Positions 1-11,175 of a stretch of 64,000 bases of DNA are shown in pieces. Made by a program: the position numbers and the translations under genes. This stretch comes from Takakia lepidozioides (taxonomy: Eukaryota > Streptophyta > Takakiopsida > Takakiales > Takakiaceae). The number at the start of each line of letters is the position of its first letter. The stretch's first letter is position 1. The notes under the pieces were generated by a model. The model was not told the DNA's origin and searched no databases. It saw only the letters and a list, made by a program, of their open reading frames with translations. Where the stretch lies: contig CM060734.1 in the NCBI GenBank assembly GCA_030704615.1, positions 2,854,001 to 2,918,000 on the forward strand, read 5' to 3'.

Positions 1-214
1 CTACAAGGCTATGAAACTGTCCCTAAACGCAAAATAGCTAACAGGTACCTCTCATCCTGTTGATCACCATTTGCAATATTTTGTACAGTTGTTTTTACTT
101 TAGTCTGGTTTATGTTACTGCAGTGCTGGTGTTTCGATGAGGCGATTTTAGTTTTGGCCAGGCTGCGAACTTACAGATTGCTGGGCATTGCTAGTTGTCT
201 GCAGGAGGGGGAGA
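1..214. other. No gene recognised
   Basis: I see no open frame, repeat or element end here. The LINE-A 3' tail begins just after this stretch. Confidence 0.5.
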
Positions 215-469
215 GAGAGATTGTACTCATAAGACGTTGTTTGCCGTAGCCTTGTGGCCATTGACCCCGCGCCCAGTTTGAGCGGGAACAAAAGGGACAG
301 AACCTACCTCTGTCAGGGGCTGACGTTGGTAGTAAGACTTACCTCCATATAAAGAATTAATCCGGGTTTTCCAGATATCCTCTAGAAATCCCTTCACACA
401 AGCATCAATCTGCTGTGTGTGATTTGCCCAAAAACTAGGCCTCAGGAGGGCCTGGGCTTGGGGGAGAGA
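215..469 (-). mobile_element. LINE-A 3' fragment (copy A1)
   Basis: A 5'-truncated copy of LINE-A, the non-LTR retrotransposon family whose longest copy lies at 48.5-53.2 kb. Only the last part of the polyprotein remains, ending in residues HKATANNVL and a TGA. As in other copies, the 3' tail follows the stop almost directly, here as a (GA)n tract on the plus strand. The upstream break is abrupt and runs into another LINE-A tail. It cannot be autonomous. Confidence 0.85.
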
Positions 470-600
470 GAGAATGTACTCATAAGATGTTGTTTGCCGT
501 AGCCTTGTGGCCATTGAGGGGGAGAGAGAGAGAGAGAATGTACTCATAAGACGTTGTTTGCCGTAGCCTTGTGGCCATTGAGGGGGAGAGAGAGAGAGAG
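470..600 (-). repeat. 64-bp tandem units of LINE-A 3' ends
   Basis: The motif aatgtactcataag recurs at 473, 537 and 601, an exact 64-bp period. Each unit holds the last roughly 40 bp of LINE-A coding sequence plus a (GA)n tract. Two mini-units precede the longer copy that starts at 601. They are either serial, extremely short 5'-truncated insertions into the previous tail, or one such event followed by tandem duplication. Confidence 0.85.
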
Positions 601-775
601 AATGTACTCATAAGACGTTGTTTGCCGTAGCCTTGTGGCCATTGACTCCGCGCCCAGTTTGAGCGGAACACAAAGGGACAGAACCTACCTCTGTCAGGGG
701 CTGGCGTCGGTAGTAAGACTTATCTTGATAAAGAACATTGATTCGGGTTTTCCAGATATCCTCTAGAAATCCCCT

Positions 776-1828
776 TCACACAAGCATCAATCTGCTGTGT
801 GTGGTTTGCCCATTAACTAGGCCCCAGAAGGGCCTGGGCTTTTGGCTCAGCCTCGAGACTTTCAAAGTTGGTAAACATAGGTACAGGCACAATTCTCTTG
901 ATAGATTGGAGGAGAGCGTCTCTCTGGTGAGAGTACCCGGACAGTGAATCAGAAAATGAATATTGTCTTCGGGTTGCCCACACAACGGGCAATTGCACTC
1001 TCCCTTTCCTCTCTGCTTCTGTTTACTGTTCAAAGGTAGGCTTCCTGCCCTGAGTTTAAATTTCAGTCTGGTGCCGAGAGTGGGTAGACCCTTGAGGTCA
1101 TCCATGATGTCCTCCCCCATGTCACAGACTGGAAACAGGTTCAGGAAAGTTTTCTGCCTAACTTCATTTTCATCAGACAATTTTCTGGTAACAGACATGG
1201 CTTTGGACACTACAGTCTCTAATTCAGATTTATCCAGCAGGGTCAAGACTTGTGGGTCCAGATTCAGATCCTTGAGAATCTCTTGTACTCTCTTCTGCCA
1301 GGACTTAGCCTGTTTGACAGGGCGGTCCTGTTTCCAAGATATAGAGTCAATTAACTTAGGATATCTGGTGTTGGACATGTGTTGCATCTGACCCCACCAT
1401 CTGACCTTGAATTCATCTCGTCGGGAACTCAAGGAAGGGATGCCAAACTCACCCTGAACAGCCACATTGGCTGTTTTGGAGCATGCTGACATGCACTCCT
1501 TAAGCACCCCCACTTGAATGGATTCTAGATACGTAGCCTGGTTGGAGTTATCAACCCATATAGCAGATGCGTACTCCAAGGCAGGTCTAATAACGCGACA
1601 AAGCAAGGTTTTCTTGACCTCAGAGTTAATCCCTCTGCAGTGGAAAAATTTAGTGAGACTCAGCGCTTTGCCCTTGCCAGTTTGAACGACTTTCTGGATA
1701 TGGTTACAGTTGGAGGAAAACTCAACGCCCGGGTATGTGTAGGAAGAGAGGACTGGGATCCCTTGGCTACCGCACTGCCCCTTAAGATCACTTCCTCCCT
1801 CTCCTCTTTGAATGCCACCACTGCACAT
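776..1828 (-). pseudogene. LINE-A polyprotein C-terminal region
   Basis: This is the RT thumb and C-terminal part of the LINE-A polyprotein. The segment LCRVIRPALEYASAIWVDNS is typical of the end of LINE reverse transcriptases. A Cys/His motif [17 protein letters not shown] follows and fits the zf-RVT type seen at the C-terminus of plant LINE proteins. The frame overlaps the RT frame by about 170 bases, so a frameshift lies near 1.7-1.8 kb. The real product would be one polyprotein. Confidence 0.8.
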
Positions 1829-2690
1829 TTACTGACACTAGCCTCTAGCCCCCAAAGATCAAAGTATCTCTTCGCGCAATCAATCAATTCCTGGAGGTTG
1901 GAAGGAGTCTCCCCTATGCCTGCGAAGTCATCCGCAAATGTAAGGGCTGGAATGGTGGCATCACCCACCCTTAACCCAAATCCCTCACTTTCCACATCCT
2001 CGAGGAGTTGATTGATGGAAACATTGAAGAGCAGAGGGGAGAGGGTACATCCTTGAGCTACACCTTGGTCTATGTCAAAGAAGTTAGACTTCTGTCCATT
2101 AACAGCGACACAGCTTTTGGTGTGAGCATACAAGTTATGGACAACTCTCCATATCTTCCCCTTGATCCCGTAAGACCAGAGGCGGAGCCATAGACCATCT
2201 CTCCACACTGTGTCATAAGCCTTTTTGACATCCAAGAAAAAAAGATAAGTGGTTTCCCCTTCTTTTTTCCTTCCCTGGAAAGATATGATCCACACAGCCC
2301 CTGTTTCGCCGATAGCCAGCTTGGCCTTCGTGAAAACCTCTAGATTCCAGATCAACCTCGAGACGAGTACTTATAACTCTGCAAAATATCTTGCCAACAG
2401 CATTGAGAAGTGTGATGCCACGGTAGTTCTGTCACCTTTCTTGTATAGATTGACAATGACCCCCTGTCGCCAGCGAAAGGGGATCATTTCAGTCTTCCAG
2501 ATAAGGTTAAAGAGGAGAACTAGGGCCTCTATCATGGGATCGCCACCGTGCTTGATAAGCTCGGTAACTATGCCATCAGGTCCACCTGCTTTATATCCAT
2601 TTAGATGATCAATTGCTTCCCCAATCTCAGAAGAACTAATGGGAGCGTTGTAGGCTTTTGAAATATACTCCAGTTCATCAGGGCTGTTCT
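1660..2690 (-). pseudogene. LINE-A reverse transcriptase
   Basis: The RT palm motifs are visible on the minus strand: [18 protein letters not shown] (motif with the first catalytic Asp), QGVAQGCTLSPLLFN, and LTFADDFAG, the FADD form of the YxDD box. The finger region with the motif NYRGITLLN lies at about 2.36-2.69 kb in shifted frames. This copy keeps the QG..LSP motif that is deleted from the longer copy at 48.5 kb. Frameshifts make it non-functional as it stands. Confidence 0.85.
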
Positions 2691-3545
2691 AAATCATAGG
2701 AACAGTTTTACCAACTGTGTCCTTCCATTCATCAGAGGACCCCTCACTGTTAGACCTAGAAGTTCTGCGAAGGATACTGTAGTGGGTTTCAAAGGTTTTG
2801 ACAATGTCAACCGATGAAGTCACCACTGCACCCTTAGTAGTCTTCAGCGCTTGTACTTCCTGACAGCTTTTCGGCTTGTACAAACGTTGAAGGGCTAACC
2901 AGAATCTCTTGTCATTATGGTGGTTTGAGTTTATTTCACTGTATAACTTGTCCCAGTATAATTTCTTCGGATCTGGTAGTACCTCGCCCACAATTCTTTG
3001 TTGGTGTCAAATTGCAGCACTCTTGATAAAGGACTCGTCTTTCAGCTATCTTGAGTTGAATCTCATTGGTCCACCGATTAACAGCTCTACGGCAGACAAT
3101 CAGTTTCCTCCCAATGATCTTGTCAGCCACAGAGGAGACGAAACTCTCCCAAGAATCCACTGCTCTTTCGACTTCATTTCTTGCATTGTCAGAGCGAGAC
3201 TGAAGGTCTTGGAGCGAGTGGACAAAATGAGGGAGAGCCTCTTGCAAGGCCTGGACATACTCAGCCTTGACCTCTTCATTATGGAATTTTTCTATGCGCC
3301 ACTTCCGAATCGAACGTTTCACAGATCTCTTGGTGTTGGGAAAACACCTTTTGATCTCAGTCCAGGAAGTGGTCAGAGGTACCAGTATCAGTTCTGTCGA
3401 TCAACACATTGGCACTCGGGGGAAACAAATTTTTGTCCATTATGATATAATCCACAATGGAACGTTCCCCAGTTTGGGTTTTCTCACGAGTCCACTGCAC
3501 TTGGTCACCTTTTGTCCTATTATTCAAGGTCAAAGCTGAAGCTCT
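2689..3545 (-). pseudogene. LINE-A linker between endonuclease and RT
   Basis: Frame-shifted pieces of the roughly 250-residue linker between endonuclease and RT lie here. Recognisable stretches are the basic [20 protein letters not shown] and a following long helical segment. The same segments occur in copies A4, A6 and A9. No catalytic motif is expected. Confidence 0.7.
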
Positions 3546-3559
3546 TCCAGACAGTTACT

Positions 3560-4279
3560 TCACCGTCTGCCATTAGAGTTCAGCTCATCCTCACCAAAAG
3601 GCCCAATGATATCATCCTGATGGAGACCTTTGCCCACCCGGGCATTGAAGTCACCCAATAAAATCACCTGACCTTTGGCAAGGAACGAAGCACAGTCCAG
3701 CTTTACATCTTCGAAGGCTTTGTCTGTGTCAGCACTAAGGGTCCCCTCTGTGGGCATGTAAACACAACCCACAAAGAGGTCCTTCGTACTCACGCCGCCC
3801 TTCAGTTTCAGTTTTAGCCAGATACTATGCTCTTACCTCAAACCCTTGTTGATAATTTCACAATTGTCACACAAGAAATCACAGACAAAGAAGCCAACCC
3901 CTTTTTGACCACGTTTGGCAGAGGCCGCCTTAAGAGCACACATCTTACCGAACTATCTATAACCAATCACATCTCCAACCAGTTTGTCCAAAGTTTCCCA
4001 TGTCTCTTGCCCTGCACAGATATGAATACCATTTTCCTGAAGAACTTGTCCCACATCAGATTGTTTCCTTTGTTTAGTCAGCCCCGAGAAGTTGAAAGTG
4101 CCCAGCCGCATGCCAGCCCTTTGCATATGGATTGTTTGCCGTCTAGGTAGCTTATGGTTGCTCCTGGACGGCCAACCGTTCTGCAAAGGGGGGACAATTA
4201 CCCCGTGTGTAGATTTTGCTCGTCTTGTGTAAACTTTAAAGATTGGCAAGCCATTCAGAGTACCATATCCTTCAGTCAC
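3560..4279 (-). pseudogene. LINE-A APE-type endonuclease
   Basis: This is the exonuclease-endonuclease-phosphatase domain that nicks target DNA for target-primed reverse transcription. Visible motifs are FNFSGL near the start, GQETWE with the catalytic Glu, GCVYMP, and LLGDFNARVGKG. The C-terminal SDH motif is out of frame. A frameshift near 3.8-3.95 kb separates the two halves. Confidence 0.85.
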
Positions 4280-4611
4280 ACAACGCTCAGGCTCAGCACA
4301 CAGGGTCAGCTAGTCTGTCTGGCTGCTTGGTGTCAACCTCATCCAAGGCAGTAAACCGGTTAAAAACTTTCAAGTTGAAGACCTTGCCCTTGGTTGTCTT
4401 CCTAGAGTGCCTCTTTGAATCACCAATGTCTAAGACCGCGCTCCAGCCAGTCAAGGGACAAACTTCTTTGAGGTTGATATGATGTGAGACGCTATTTGTA
4501 GCATTTTTAGACATTGAAACCTTCAAGGTACCTCTGTTATCAAGTCTCGAGATGGAGCCATTAGCCACTTAATCCAAGCCTAAGCTGGAGCATGTAGTTT
4601 TAAAGGACACA

Positions 4612-6080
4612 TCGAGAATGTACTCATGAGACGTTGTTTGCTGTAGCCTTGTGGCCATTGACCCCGCGCTCAGTTTGAGCGGAACACAAAGGGACAGAAA
4701 CTACCTTTGTCCGGGGCTGACACCGGTAGTATGACTTACCTTGGAACAAACAATTGATCCTAGTTTTCCAGATATCCTCTAGAAATCCCTTTACACAAGC
4801 ATCAATCTGCTGCGTGTGGTGTGCCCAATAACTAGGCCCCAAAAGGGCCTGGGTTTTGGCTCAGCCTCGAGACTTTCAAAGTTGGTAAACAGAGGTACAG
4901 CCTCAATTCCCTTGATAGATTTGAGCAGGACTTCTTAAAAACTATGCTTTGCCGGGTTATTAGGCCTGCCTTGGAGTACGCATCTGCAGTATGGGTTGAT
5001 AACTCCAACCAGGCTAAGTCTCTAGAATCCATTCAAGTGGGGGTGGTCAAGGAGGGCATGTCAGCATGCTCCAAAACAGCCAATGTGTTTGTTCGGGGTG
5101 AATTTGGCATCCCTCCCTTAAGCTCCCGACGAGATGAATTCAAGGTCAGATGGGGGGGCCAGTTCCAACATGTGACTAATATCAGATATCCTAGGTTAAT
5201 CGACTCTATATCTTGGAAGCAGGATCGCCCTGTCAAACAGGCTAAGTCCTGGCAGAAGAAAGTAGAAGAGATTCTCAAGGATCCGAATCTAAGTCCGCGA
5301 GCCTTGACCCTGCTGGGTAAATCTGACTTAGAGGTTGTACTGTCCAGCCATGTCTGTTGCCAGGAAATTGTCTGATGAAAATGAAGTTAAGCAGAAAACT
5401 TCCCTGAACCTCTTTCCAGTCTGTGACATGGGAGAGGCCATCATGGATGACCTCAAGGGTTTACCCACCCTTGGCACTAGACTGAAATTTAAACTCAGGG
5501 CGGGAAGCCTACCTTTGAACAGCAAACAGAAGCAGAGAGATTGCAGAATGCCCGTTGTGTCAGCACCCTGAAGCCAATATTCACTTTCTGATTCATTGTC
5601 CTGGGTACTCTCACCAGCCATAGACCATCTCTCTACACTCTGTCATAAGCCTTTTTGACAACCAAGAAAAAGACAAAAGTGGGTTTCCCTTCTTTTTTCC
5701 TTCCCTGGATAATGTGGCTTAGAGTGAAGAGATCCACACAGCCCTGTTTCTCCGAAAGCCAGCTTGGCCTTCATGGAAACAACCTCTAGACTCCAGATCA
5801 ACCTCGAGACGAGTACTCTGCAAAATGTCTTGCCAACTGCATTGAGAAGCGTGATGCCTCGATAGTTCCCCAACTCTTTTCAACTTTCTTGTGTAGATGG
5901 ACAATTGCCCCCTGTGGAGCGAATGGACAAAGTGAGGGAGAGCCTCTTGCAAGGCCTGGACATACTCAGCCTTGACCTCTTCATTTTGGAAATTTTCTAT
6001 GCACCACTTCCGAATCGAACGTTTCACAGATCTCTTGGTGTTGGGGAAACACCTTTTGATCTACCTTTTGAATATCAGTT
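4612..6080 (-). mobile_element. LINE-A rearranged copy (A4) with inverted middle
   Basis: Three blocks of LINE-A lie side by side. 4612-4930 is the 3' end on the minus strand. 4931-5615 is C-terminal polyprotein sequence on the plus strand, beginning at LCRVIRPALEYASAVW. 5616-6080 is RT and linker on the minus strand. The inverted block ends in sequence that in an intact element directly precedes the first block. This resembles the twin-priming 5' inversions known for L1, though the extra sense-strand RT block beyond it needs another event. The right end runs into copia-1. Confidence 0.8.
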
Positions 6081-6093
6081 CGATCGGTCAAGC

Positions 6094-7139
6094 TCAATGC
6101 TGCTCCTTATCAGCATGGATTTTTGTTGATTGTTCTTGACTGAAGCCGAGTTCACCAAGAAGCCTTCGGATCCAAATGGCTTCTTTGGTTGCATTAGTTA
6201 GAGCCATATACTCTGACTCAGTCAAAGATAGAGTAGTGGTCTGCTGTCTTTTGCTGCTCCAGCTCACAGCACCTCCGCTCATTACAACACAGTAGGCAGA
6301 TATTGATCTCCTCTTGTCTGTCTCCTGCCCAATCTGCATCACTGTAGTGGTGCTCTGTGCCCTGCTTGTTGTAAGTTAGACATGTATCCGCAGTCCCTTT
6401 GAAATATTTGATCACTCTTTTAAGTGCTTTCCAATGCTGAGGTCCTGGGTCGTGCATGAGATTACTAAGGGCTCCCACTGCATAGGCAATGTCTGGCCTG
6501 GTGCGAATCAACACATACATCAGGGATACCACGGCTTGCTGATACGGAACCTCAGCCATTTACCTCAATCTCCCTTGGAGATTTTGGCTCCATTTCCTTA
6601 CTCAGCTTGCAGCTGGTTTCCAATGGTGTTGGTGCTGGTTTGCAGTCCTGCATACCAAACTTCGCAACAACATCCTTAACATACCTGTCCTGGGCTCAAC
6701 TTTATAGTTCCCTCCTTGTTGTCCCTCAAGATCTGAATTCCAAGTAGGTTGTTTATGGCTCCAAGATCAACCATCTCGAAGGTTTTGCTCAAACCACGCT
6801 TCTGCCTGCGCATGGTATCCTTGTTGTCGCTGATCAGGAGCAGGTCATCCACATAGAGTGCTATTCTCATGTGGTCGCTGCACTCCTCATGAAACCTTGG
6901 CCTATCAAGTAGCTATTGATCTTCTCATACCATGTCCTTGAAGCCTGTTTGAGTCCATACAAAGATTTCTTGAGCCGACACACCTTCTCCTCTTCTTGGA
7001 AGCCTCCTGGTTGTTTCATGCAGATCTCCTCCTGGAGATCCCCGTTCAAGAATGCAGTCTTCAGGTCCATTTGTTCTATTTCCCACTCATGCTTCGCTGC
7101 CAATGCTATTAAACATCGGATGGAGGTGAACTTTGCCAC
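6094..7139 (-). pseudogene. copia-1 reverse transcriptase and RNase H
   Basis: RT motifs include [32 protein letters not shown], and ALYVDDLLLISDN with the YVDD catalytic box. RNase H motifs include YSDADWAGD and SLTESEYMAL. The RT frame ends in a TGA that overlaps the ATG of the next frame (6870 region), a lesion copia-2 shares. A second frameshift lies near 6.55 kb. The last RNase H residues read STKIHAD and then run into foreign sequence. Confidence 0.88.
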
Positions 7140-7641
7140 CGGGGCAAAAGTTTCATTGTAGGCGAGCCTGCAGTCTGTGTGAAGCCTTTGGCCACAAGTC
7201 TGGCCTTGTAGTTCACTATCTCATTGTTGGGTCCTCTTTTCACTTTGAAAACCCACTTGCCTGTCTGCCTTTAGACAATGTGACCAGCTCCCATGTCTGG
7301 TTTTTCTTCAGAGATATCATCTCCTCCAGTACTGCTTCCTCCCACTTGCATCATCCCTTGCCAATGTGTCTTTGAGAGTGGCTGACTCCTCAGCTTCCCT
7401 TGAAGCTGCTGCACTGATTTCTTCATCAAGGGCATGGAGACAACTTTCCATCTGCCCTACGTCATCGATAGTCAGGCCAGTAAATTCTTCTGCCACACTA
7501 ACTCCAAACCTTTCTGGGGTTTTGCTGATCCTTCCTGACCTTCTTGGCCCCGCATCCTTATCCTTCGGATTTTCATCCCGACTTCAGAATCTTGATCCTC
7601 TTCTGGTTTCTTCGCCACCTTCTCCCTTCGAGTGTAGACCC

Positions 7642-9271
7642 TTAGCCGTCAGGTATCAATGCATAAGCAGCACAACCAAAAACTCTTAGATGCTTCAGGT
7701 TTGGCTTGTTCCCACTCCATGCCTCCTCTGGAGTCGTGTCCTTCAAAGCTCGTGTGGGCCTGAAATCTTTGAGATATGTGGCAGTGTTGATGGCCTCTCC
7801 CCAAAACTCTGGTCCGAGGCCTGATGTCTGCAGCATACATCTAGCCTTCTCAACCAATGTTCTGTTTACTCTCTCTTCCACTCCATTAGGCTGCGACATG
7901 AGTACATTCTCTTCCACTCCATTCTGGGCTGGACTGTCCCTCGCTGTTATTTGGCTCTTTTAGGCCTTCCTCAGCAGGATAGCTCCTGAATCTCTGATTT
8001 AGCAACTCTCCCCCTCCATCATGCCTGAGAAACTTGACTTTCAGGACCAACAGATTTTCCACTTCATACAAATTTCTTGAACGCCTCCAGCACTTGTCCT
8101 TTCTCTCTGGCGCCAGGAGCACAACTCCATCTCAGATCCTAGGTGCAGAGTTCGCATGTGTACCATTGCAATCCGAGGCCCTCTTCAGGCTCAATCTTTC
8201 TCCATAGATTGCAGGCCCTTCCACCCAAAGGGCTAGTGGCAAGGGCCCTCACAACATCTATGAGGCTCAAAGCTGCAGGTTTCAGGAACTCCTGGTATGC
8301 TCGAGTGGACAGTTTATTTCAACGTAACGGACTTTCTACTGCTTTCCTATTATCAATGAACCCAGATGAGGTGGACATCACATCCAGACATGACCGCAAC
8401 AGACTCATTCGGAGAGAGCTTATGGAATTACATGTCAAGAGAACTTGGATGCTACCCAATCTCACAACAAAGCTCCACTTCTATCGAGAGACATTCTTGG
8501 TGCTCCGCGATGATAGAATCTTGAGACCAAATTACCTTTCAGCACCCTTATCTCCTTCCCTCTTGAGGGCATTGGGGCGGTTCAGGGTGGGTTCCCACAA
8601 CCTACGGATAGAGACTGGCAGATGGGAATGCAACGGGAGGACCGCCTATGTCCAGCTTGCATAGGGCGCAGCAAGGAAATTGAAACTGAAGAACACTTCT
8701 TCTTCTACTGCCCTCTATACTACGAGATCCGTGGGAGATTTCACTGTTTATTCAGTGGAACCCAAACTCTCACTGATGTCTTTCACTATGAGGATCAAAA
8801 ATGCGTGGCAGCCTACCTACACGAGGCCTTCACCCTTAGACAATCGCTAGAACATTAATTGTGGTTTCTGGATTTGTTCCTCTCTCATGTTTTCTTCCAT
8901 TTTGTCCCATAAGCTCTACGAGCTTTCCGCGGACGTTATAAAGCACCATTTCATTTCATTTCTCTCAAGGTGTACGAGAAGGTCTTTGTACTCATGTCAT
9001 CAGTGAAGGTGACAAAGTACCTAGATCCTCCCAGTGATGTTGTCTTCATAGGGCCACACACATCAACTCCAGCCTTTCCTTGGCTCGTGTCAGATTCCTT
9101 GGGCATTGGTGACTTGTGCTGTTTCCCTTTAGCACATCCTTCACAGAACTGTAGCTCATTAGACCAGTCCACCTTCAGCCCCAACACCAATAAGGTCCTT
9201 GATCCCTTGCGTCCCCAAGTGATCCAACCTTCTATGCCACAGTGGCGTGGTGTCCACTGTGTCCCCAACAT
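7642..9271 (-). pseudogene. copia-1 integrase, split by LINE-B
   Basis: The N-terminal zinc-binding part ([16 protein letters not shown]) and [19 protein letters not shown] with the first catalytic Asp lie at 8970-9271. The remainder resumes left of the insertion at about 8107, with LRHDGGGELLNQRF holding the second Asp region, then the [18 protein letters not shown]-type motif of copia integrases near 7650-7760. The two halves are contiguous in copia-2, which defines the insertion. Frameshifts are present. Confidence 0.87.
8109..8958 (+). mobile_element. LINE-B 3' fragment (B1) inserted in copia-1
   Basis: A 5'-truncated LINE-B copy carries the C-terminal polyprotein: a long helical region, then [20 protein letters not shown], a Cys/His zf-RVT-type motif. 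A one-step frameshift lies near 8.63 kb. The 3' end reads as the 'ggacgttataaagcaccatttcatttcattt' signature (tail a CATTT repeat), shortened here to its key features. The integrase sequence tttctctc occurs on both sides (8100-8107 and 8959-8966) and is a probable target duplication. LINE-B is distinct from LINE-A in sequence and tail. Confidence 0.85.
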
Positions 9272-9298
9272 TGGCCTCCCCCTGAGTTCCAGACATAC

Positions 9299-10492
9299 TC
9301 AGAAGCTTGTAGAGCTCTGCTCCTTCACTCCATAGCAAAGTTCCTTGTTGCCCTTTTGGATGCTGCAAGTGTTGTTTCTGAAGATGACATCATACCCAGG
9401 GTCATCCAAGGTACTAACAGAGGTCAGATTTTTTGCTAAGTCTGGCACGTACAAGGCTTCCTGAAGGATACAACGGGTAACCTTATTTTCCTTTCTGATG
9501 AAGCTGACAGGAATCTCTCCTATCATCGCACTTGCAGAAAAGCTCTTGTTGCCCATCTTTACGCTCCTAGGCTGAATGGGTTTCAAGTTGCGAAACCACT
9601 CCTTCCTCCCACATGTGTGGTTAGTAGCTCCAGAATCCAGATACCACTCATCCCCACAGCGTTCTCCTTCAACAGCCAGCAGATAATCCTCATCTTGGCT
9701 GTATTGTGCATCCGCCATAAACAGGTGATCTTCACCGTTGCTGACTATGTCAGCGACATGTGCGTGCACAGACTTTCCTTTCTTCGTTCTCCACTTGTCC
9801 TTCTTGGGCTTGTCAATCTTGACCTTGCAATCCTTTTGGAAATGGCCAAGTTTGCCGCATCGGAAGTATGCCCTCTCTTTCTTGGTGGAGGTAGCCATGA
9901 GAGGACTGTCCATACTTAAGCTACTCCTATTCAGCTTGTTTTCTGCCATGAGAAGTTGTCGAGTGACAAACTCCCAAGTCAGTTTACTCTTACCATGAGT
10001 AGAGAACGCAGTCTGCATCATGTCATAAGTCTTTGGCAAGGTGCCAAACAAGGTCATGATCTGAAGCAACTCACTAATCTGCTCTCCTGCAGCAACAATT
10101 TCCATACACATGCCTCTAACCTGTGCAATGTGAGCAGATATGCTCTCACATTCTCCCATTCTCATGTTCATGATCTGTTTCCACAAGGCAAGCGTTTGCC
10201 CTACCACATCTGTCTGGTACAGTTTGTCTAACTTCTTCCAGGCCTCATGAGCAATTTGAAGGCCCCTTACCAACTCTATCACCTCTGGTCTCATGTTCGT
10301 GATCAGAGATGCCAATGCAAGGTCATTTGTTTGCTTCCATGTGGCTGCCTTCAAGTCAGCCTCTGAAAGCTCATCAGTCACTACTGACTTATTCGCACAA
10401 AGTAGGATCTCCATCTTGTAGATCCAACTCCTGTAGTTGCTGCCATCAAGTGCCTCAACTGTCCAAGTAGTTGTAACATCTTGTGGGCCCAT
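9299..10492 (-). CDS. copia-1 Gag-protease, 397 codons open
   Basis: This is the longest intact copia frame in the window. Gag begins [20 protein letters not shown], four bases inside the LTR end. A zinc knuckle reads [14 protein letters not shown]; its first Cys position is Tyr (AYFRC), whereas copia-2 has Cys there, so metal binding is probably impaired. The protease motif [12 protein letters not shown] follows with the DSG active site. The frame ends within the protease/pre-integrase linker. Gag packages element RNA; the protease would process the polyprotein. Confidence 0.88.
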   Translation of the reverse strand: MGPQDVTTTWTVEALDGSNYRSWIYKMEILLCANKSVVTDELSEADLKAATWKQTNDLALASLITNMRPEVIELVRGLQIAHEAWKKLDKLYQTDVVGQTLALWKQIMNMRMGECESISAHIAQVRGMCMEIVAAGEQISELLQIMTLFGTLPKTYDMMQTAFSTHGKSKLTWEFVTRQLLMAENKLNRSSLSMDSPLMATSTKKERAYFRCGKLGHFQKDCKVKIDKPKKDKWRTKKGKSVHAHVADIVSNGEDHLFMADAQYSQDEDYLLAVEGERCGDEWYLDSGATNHTCGRKEWFRNLKPIQPRSVKMGNKSFSASAMIGEIPVSFIRKENKVTRCILQEALYVPDLAKNLTSVSTLDDPGYDVIFRNNTCSIQKGNKELCYGVKEQSSTSF

Positions 10493-10496
10493 AACC

Positions 10497-11175
10497 TGTT
10501 AGAAACTAGACCTGTCCTCACTAGAGATATTGACAGGGAGCTTCTACTCACAACCAGCACTACAAAATCTTGACAGCTGAATGATACAGGAATTAGCTAG
10601 TATTAATGAGATGAGAAAACTGGAGCCTGGAAGCTCCCTTGCTCCCTACTACAAAAGAAAGCTAATAGAGTTGACTATAAATGCTGGACTTCTCCTCCTC
10701 CTCTCTGCAATCTACGAGGATAGCACATCAACCTACGTACTAGAAGTAGTACTGGGCGTTGCCTCAGCCTTTCCTTACATCCTACACAGGTTCTCTGGAA
10801 CCATCCTGTGGAAATATATGGTCCAATAGAGGAGGGTAATGACATTGGGAACACCAAAGCTGGCACACGACAGATCATCGGCTACTCGTTTCACTCCCTT
10901 TGCCAATCAAGAGAGAAGATGGGTGAAGTGTTCTGGTAGGGGAAATCATTGAGACTAATACACAGTCATTCATTGCTGTCTAAGAGGTACTCTAGTGCAA
11001 TGCTGCATCAAGGCAAGGGTTTTGGAAGCAAGAGCAACTATTACTCAAGTGAGCTTGTTGACATTGCAGGACTTGCATCTAAAGTAAACTTCCCCAAATA
11101 CAGCCGTGAAGAAACCCTAACAATTCCCTAGCTAACAGTCCCGATGGTTGGCCAAATCTGAGCTGACTTTCAACA
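10497..11175 (-). repeat. copia-1 5' LTR with internal insert
   Basis: The LTR begins TGTTGAAAGTCAGCTCAG (at 11175 in sense) and ends TTCTAACA-like at 10497, matching the copia-2 LTRs. Those are 388-399 bp; this one is 679 bp because unrelated sequence separates its two halves. The first LTR bases adjoin LINE-B sequence. Confidence 0.85.
10807..11110. other. About 300-bp insert inside copia-1 LTR
   Basis: Comparison with both copia-2 LTRs shows continuous LTR up to about 11110 and again from about 10806. The sequence between has no match elsewhere in the window, no clear terminal repeats, and no convincing coding potential. It may be a small non-autonomous element or captured host DNA. Confidence 0.55.

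Larger units (their letters stand above)
601..4611 (-). mobile_element. LINE-A, nearly complete but decayed (copy A3)
   Basis: In sense order (4611 down to 601) this copy carries part of the N-terminal region, an APE-type endonuclease, a reverse transcriptase and a C-terminal Cys/His segment. It is 5'-truncated: the first part present matches about 48.97 kb of copy A9, and the break abuts the 3' tail of copy A4. Several frameshifts separate the domains. It has a single N-terminal unit where copy A9 has three tandem 47-residue units. It keeps RT segments that copy A9 has lost, so the two copies complement each other for describing the family. Confidence 0.9.
6086..11175 (-). mobile_element. 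Ty1/copia element copia-1, 3'-truncated
   Basis: In sense order (right to left): a 5' LTR, gag with a zinc knuckle, protease, integrase, reverse transcriptase and RNase H. This is the Pol order of Ty1/copia. RNase H breaks off near 6.1 kb at LINE-A sequence, so the PPT and 3' LTR are missing. The integrase is split by a LINE-B fragment at 8.1-8.96 kb, and the 5' LTR carries an extra insert of about 300 bp. It is very close to copia-2 at 28.9-34.1 kb. On its outer side it abuts LINE-B reverse transcriptase sequence, so it probably inserted into LINE-B. Confidence 0.9.
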
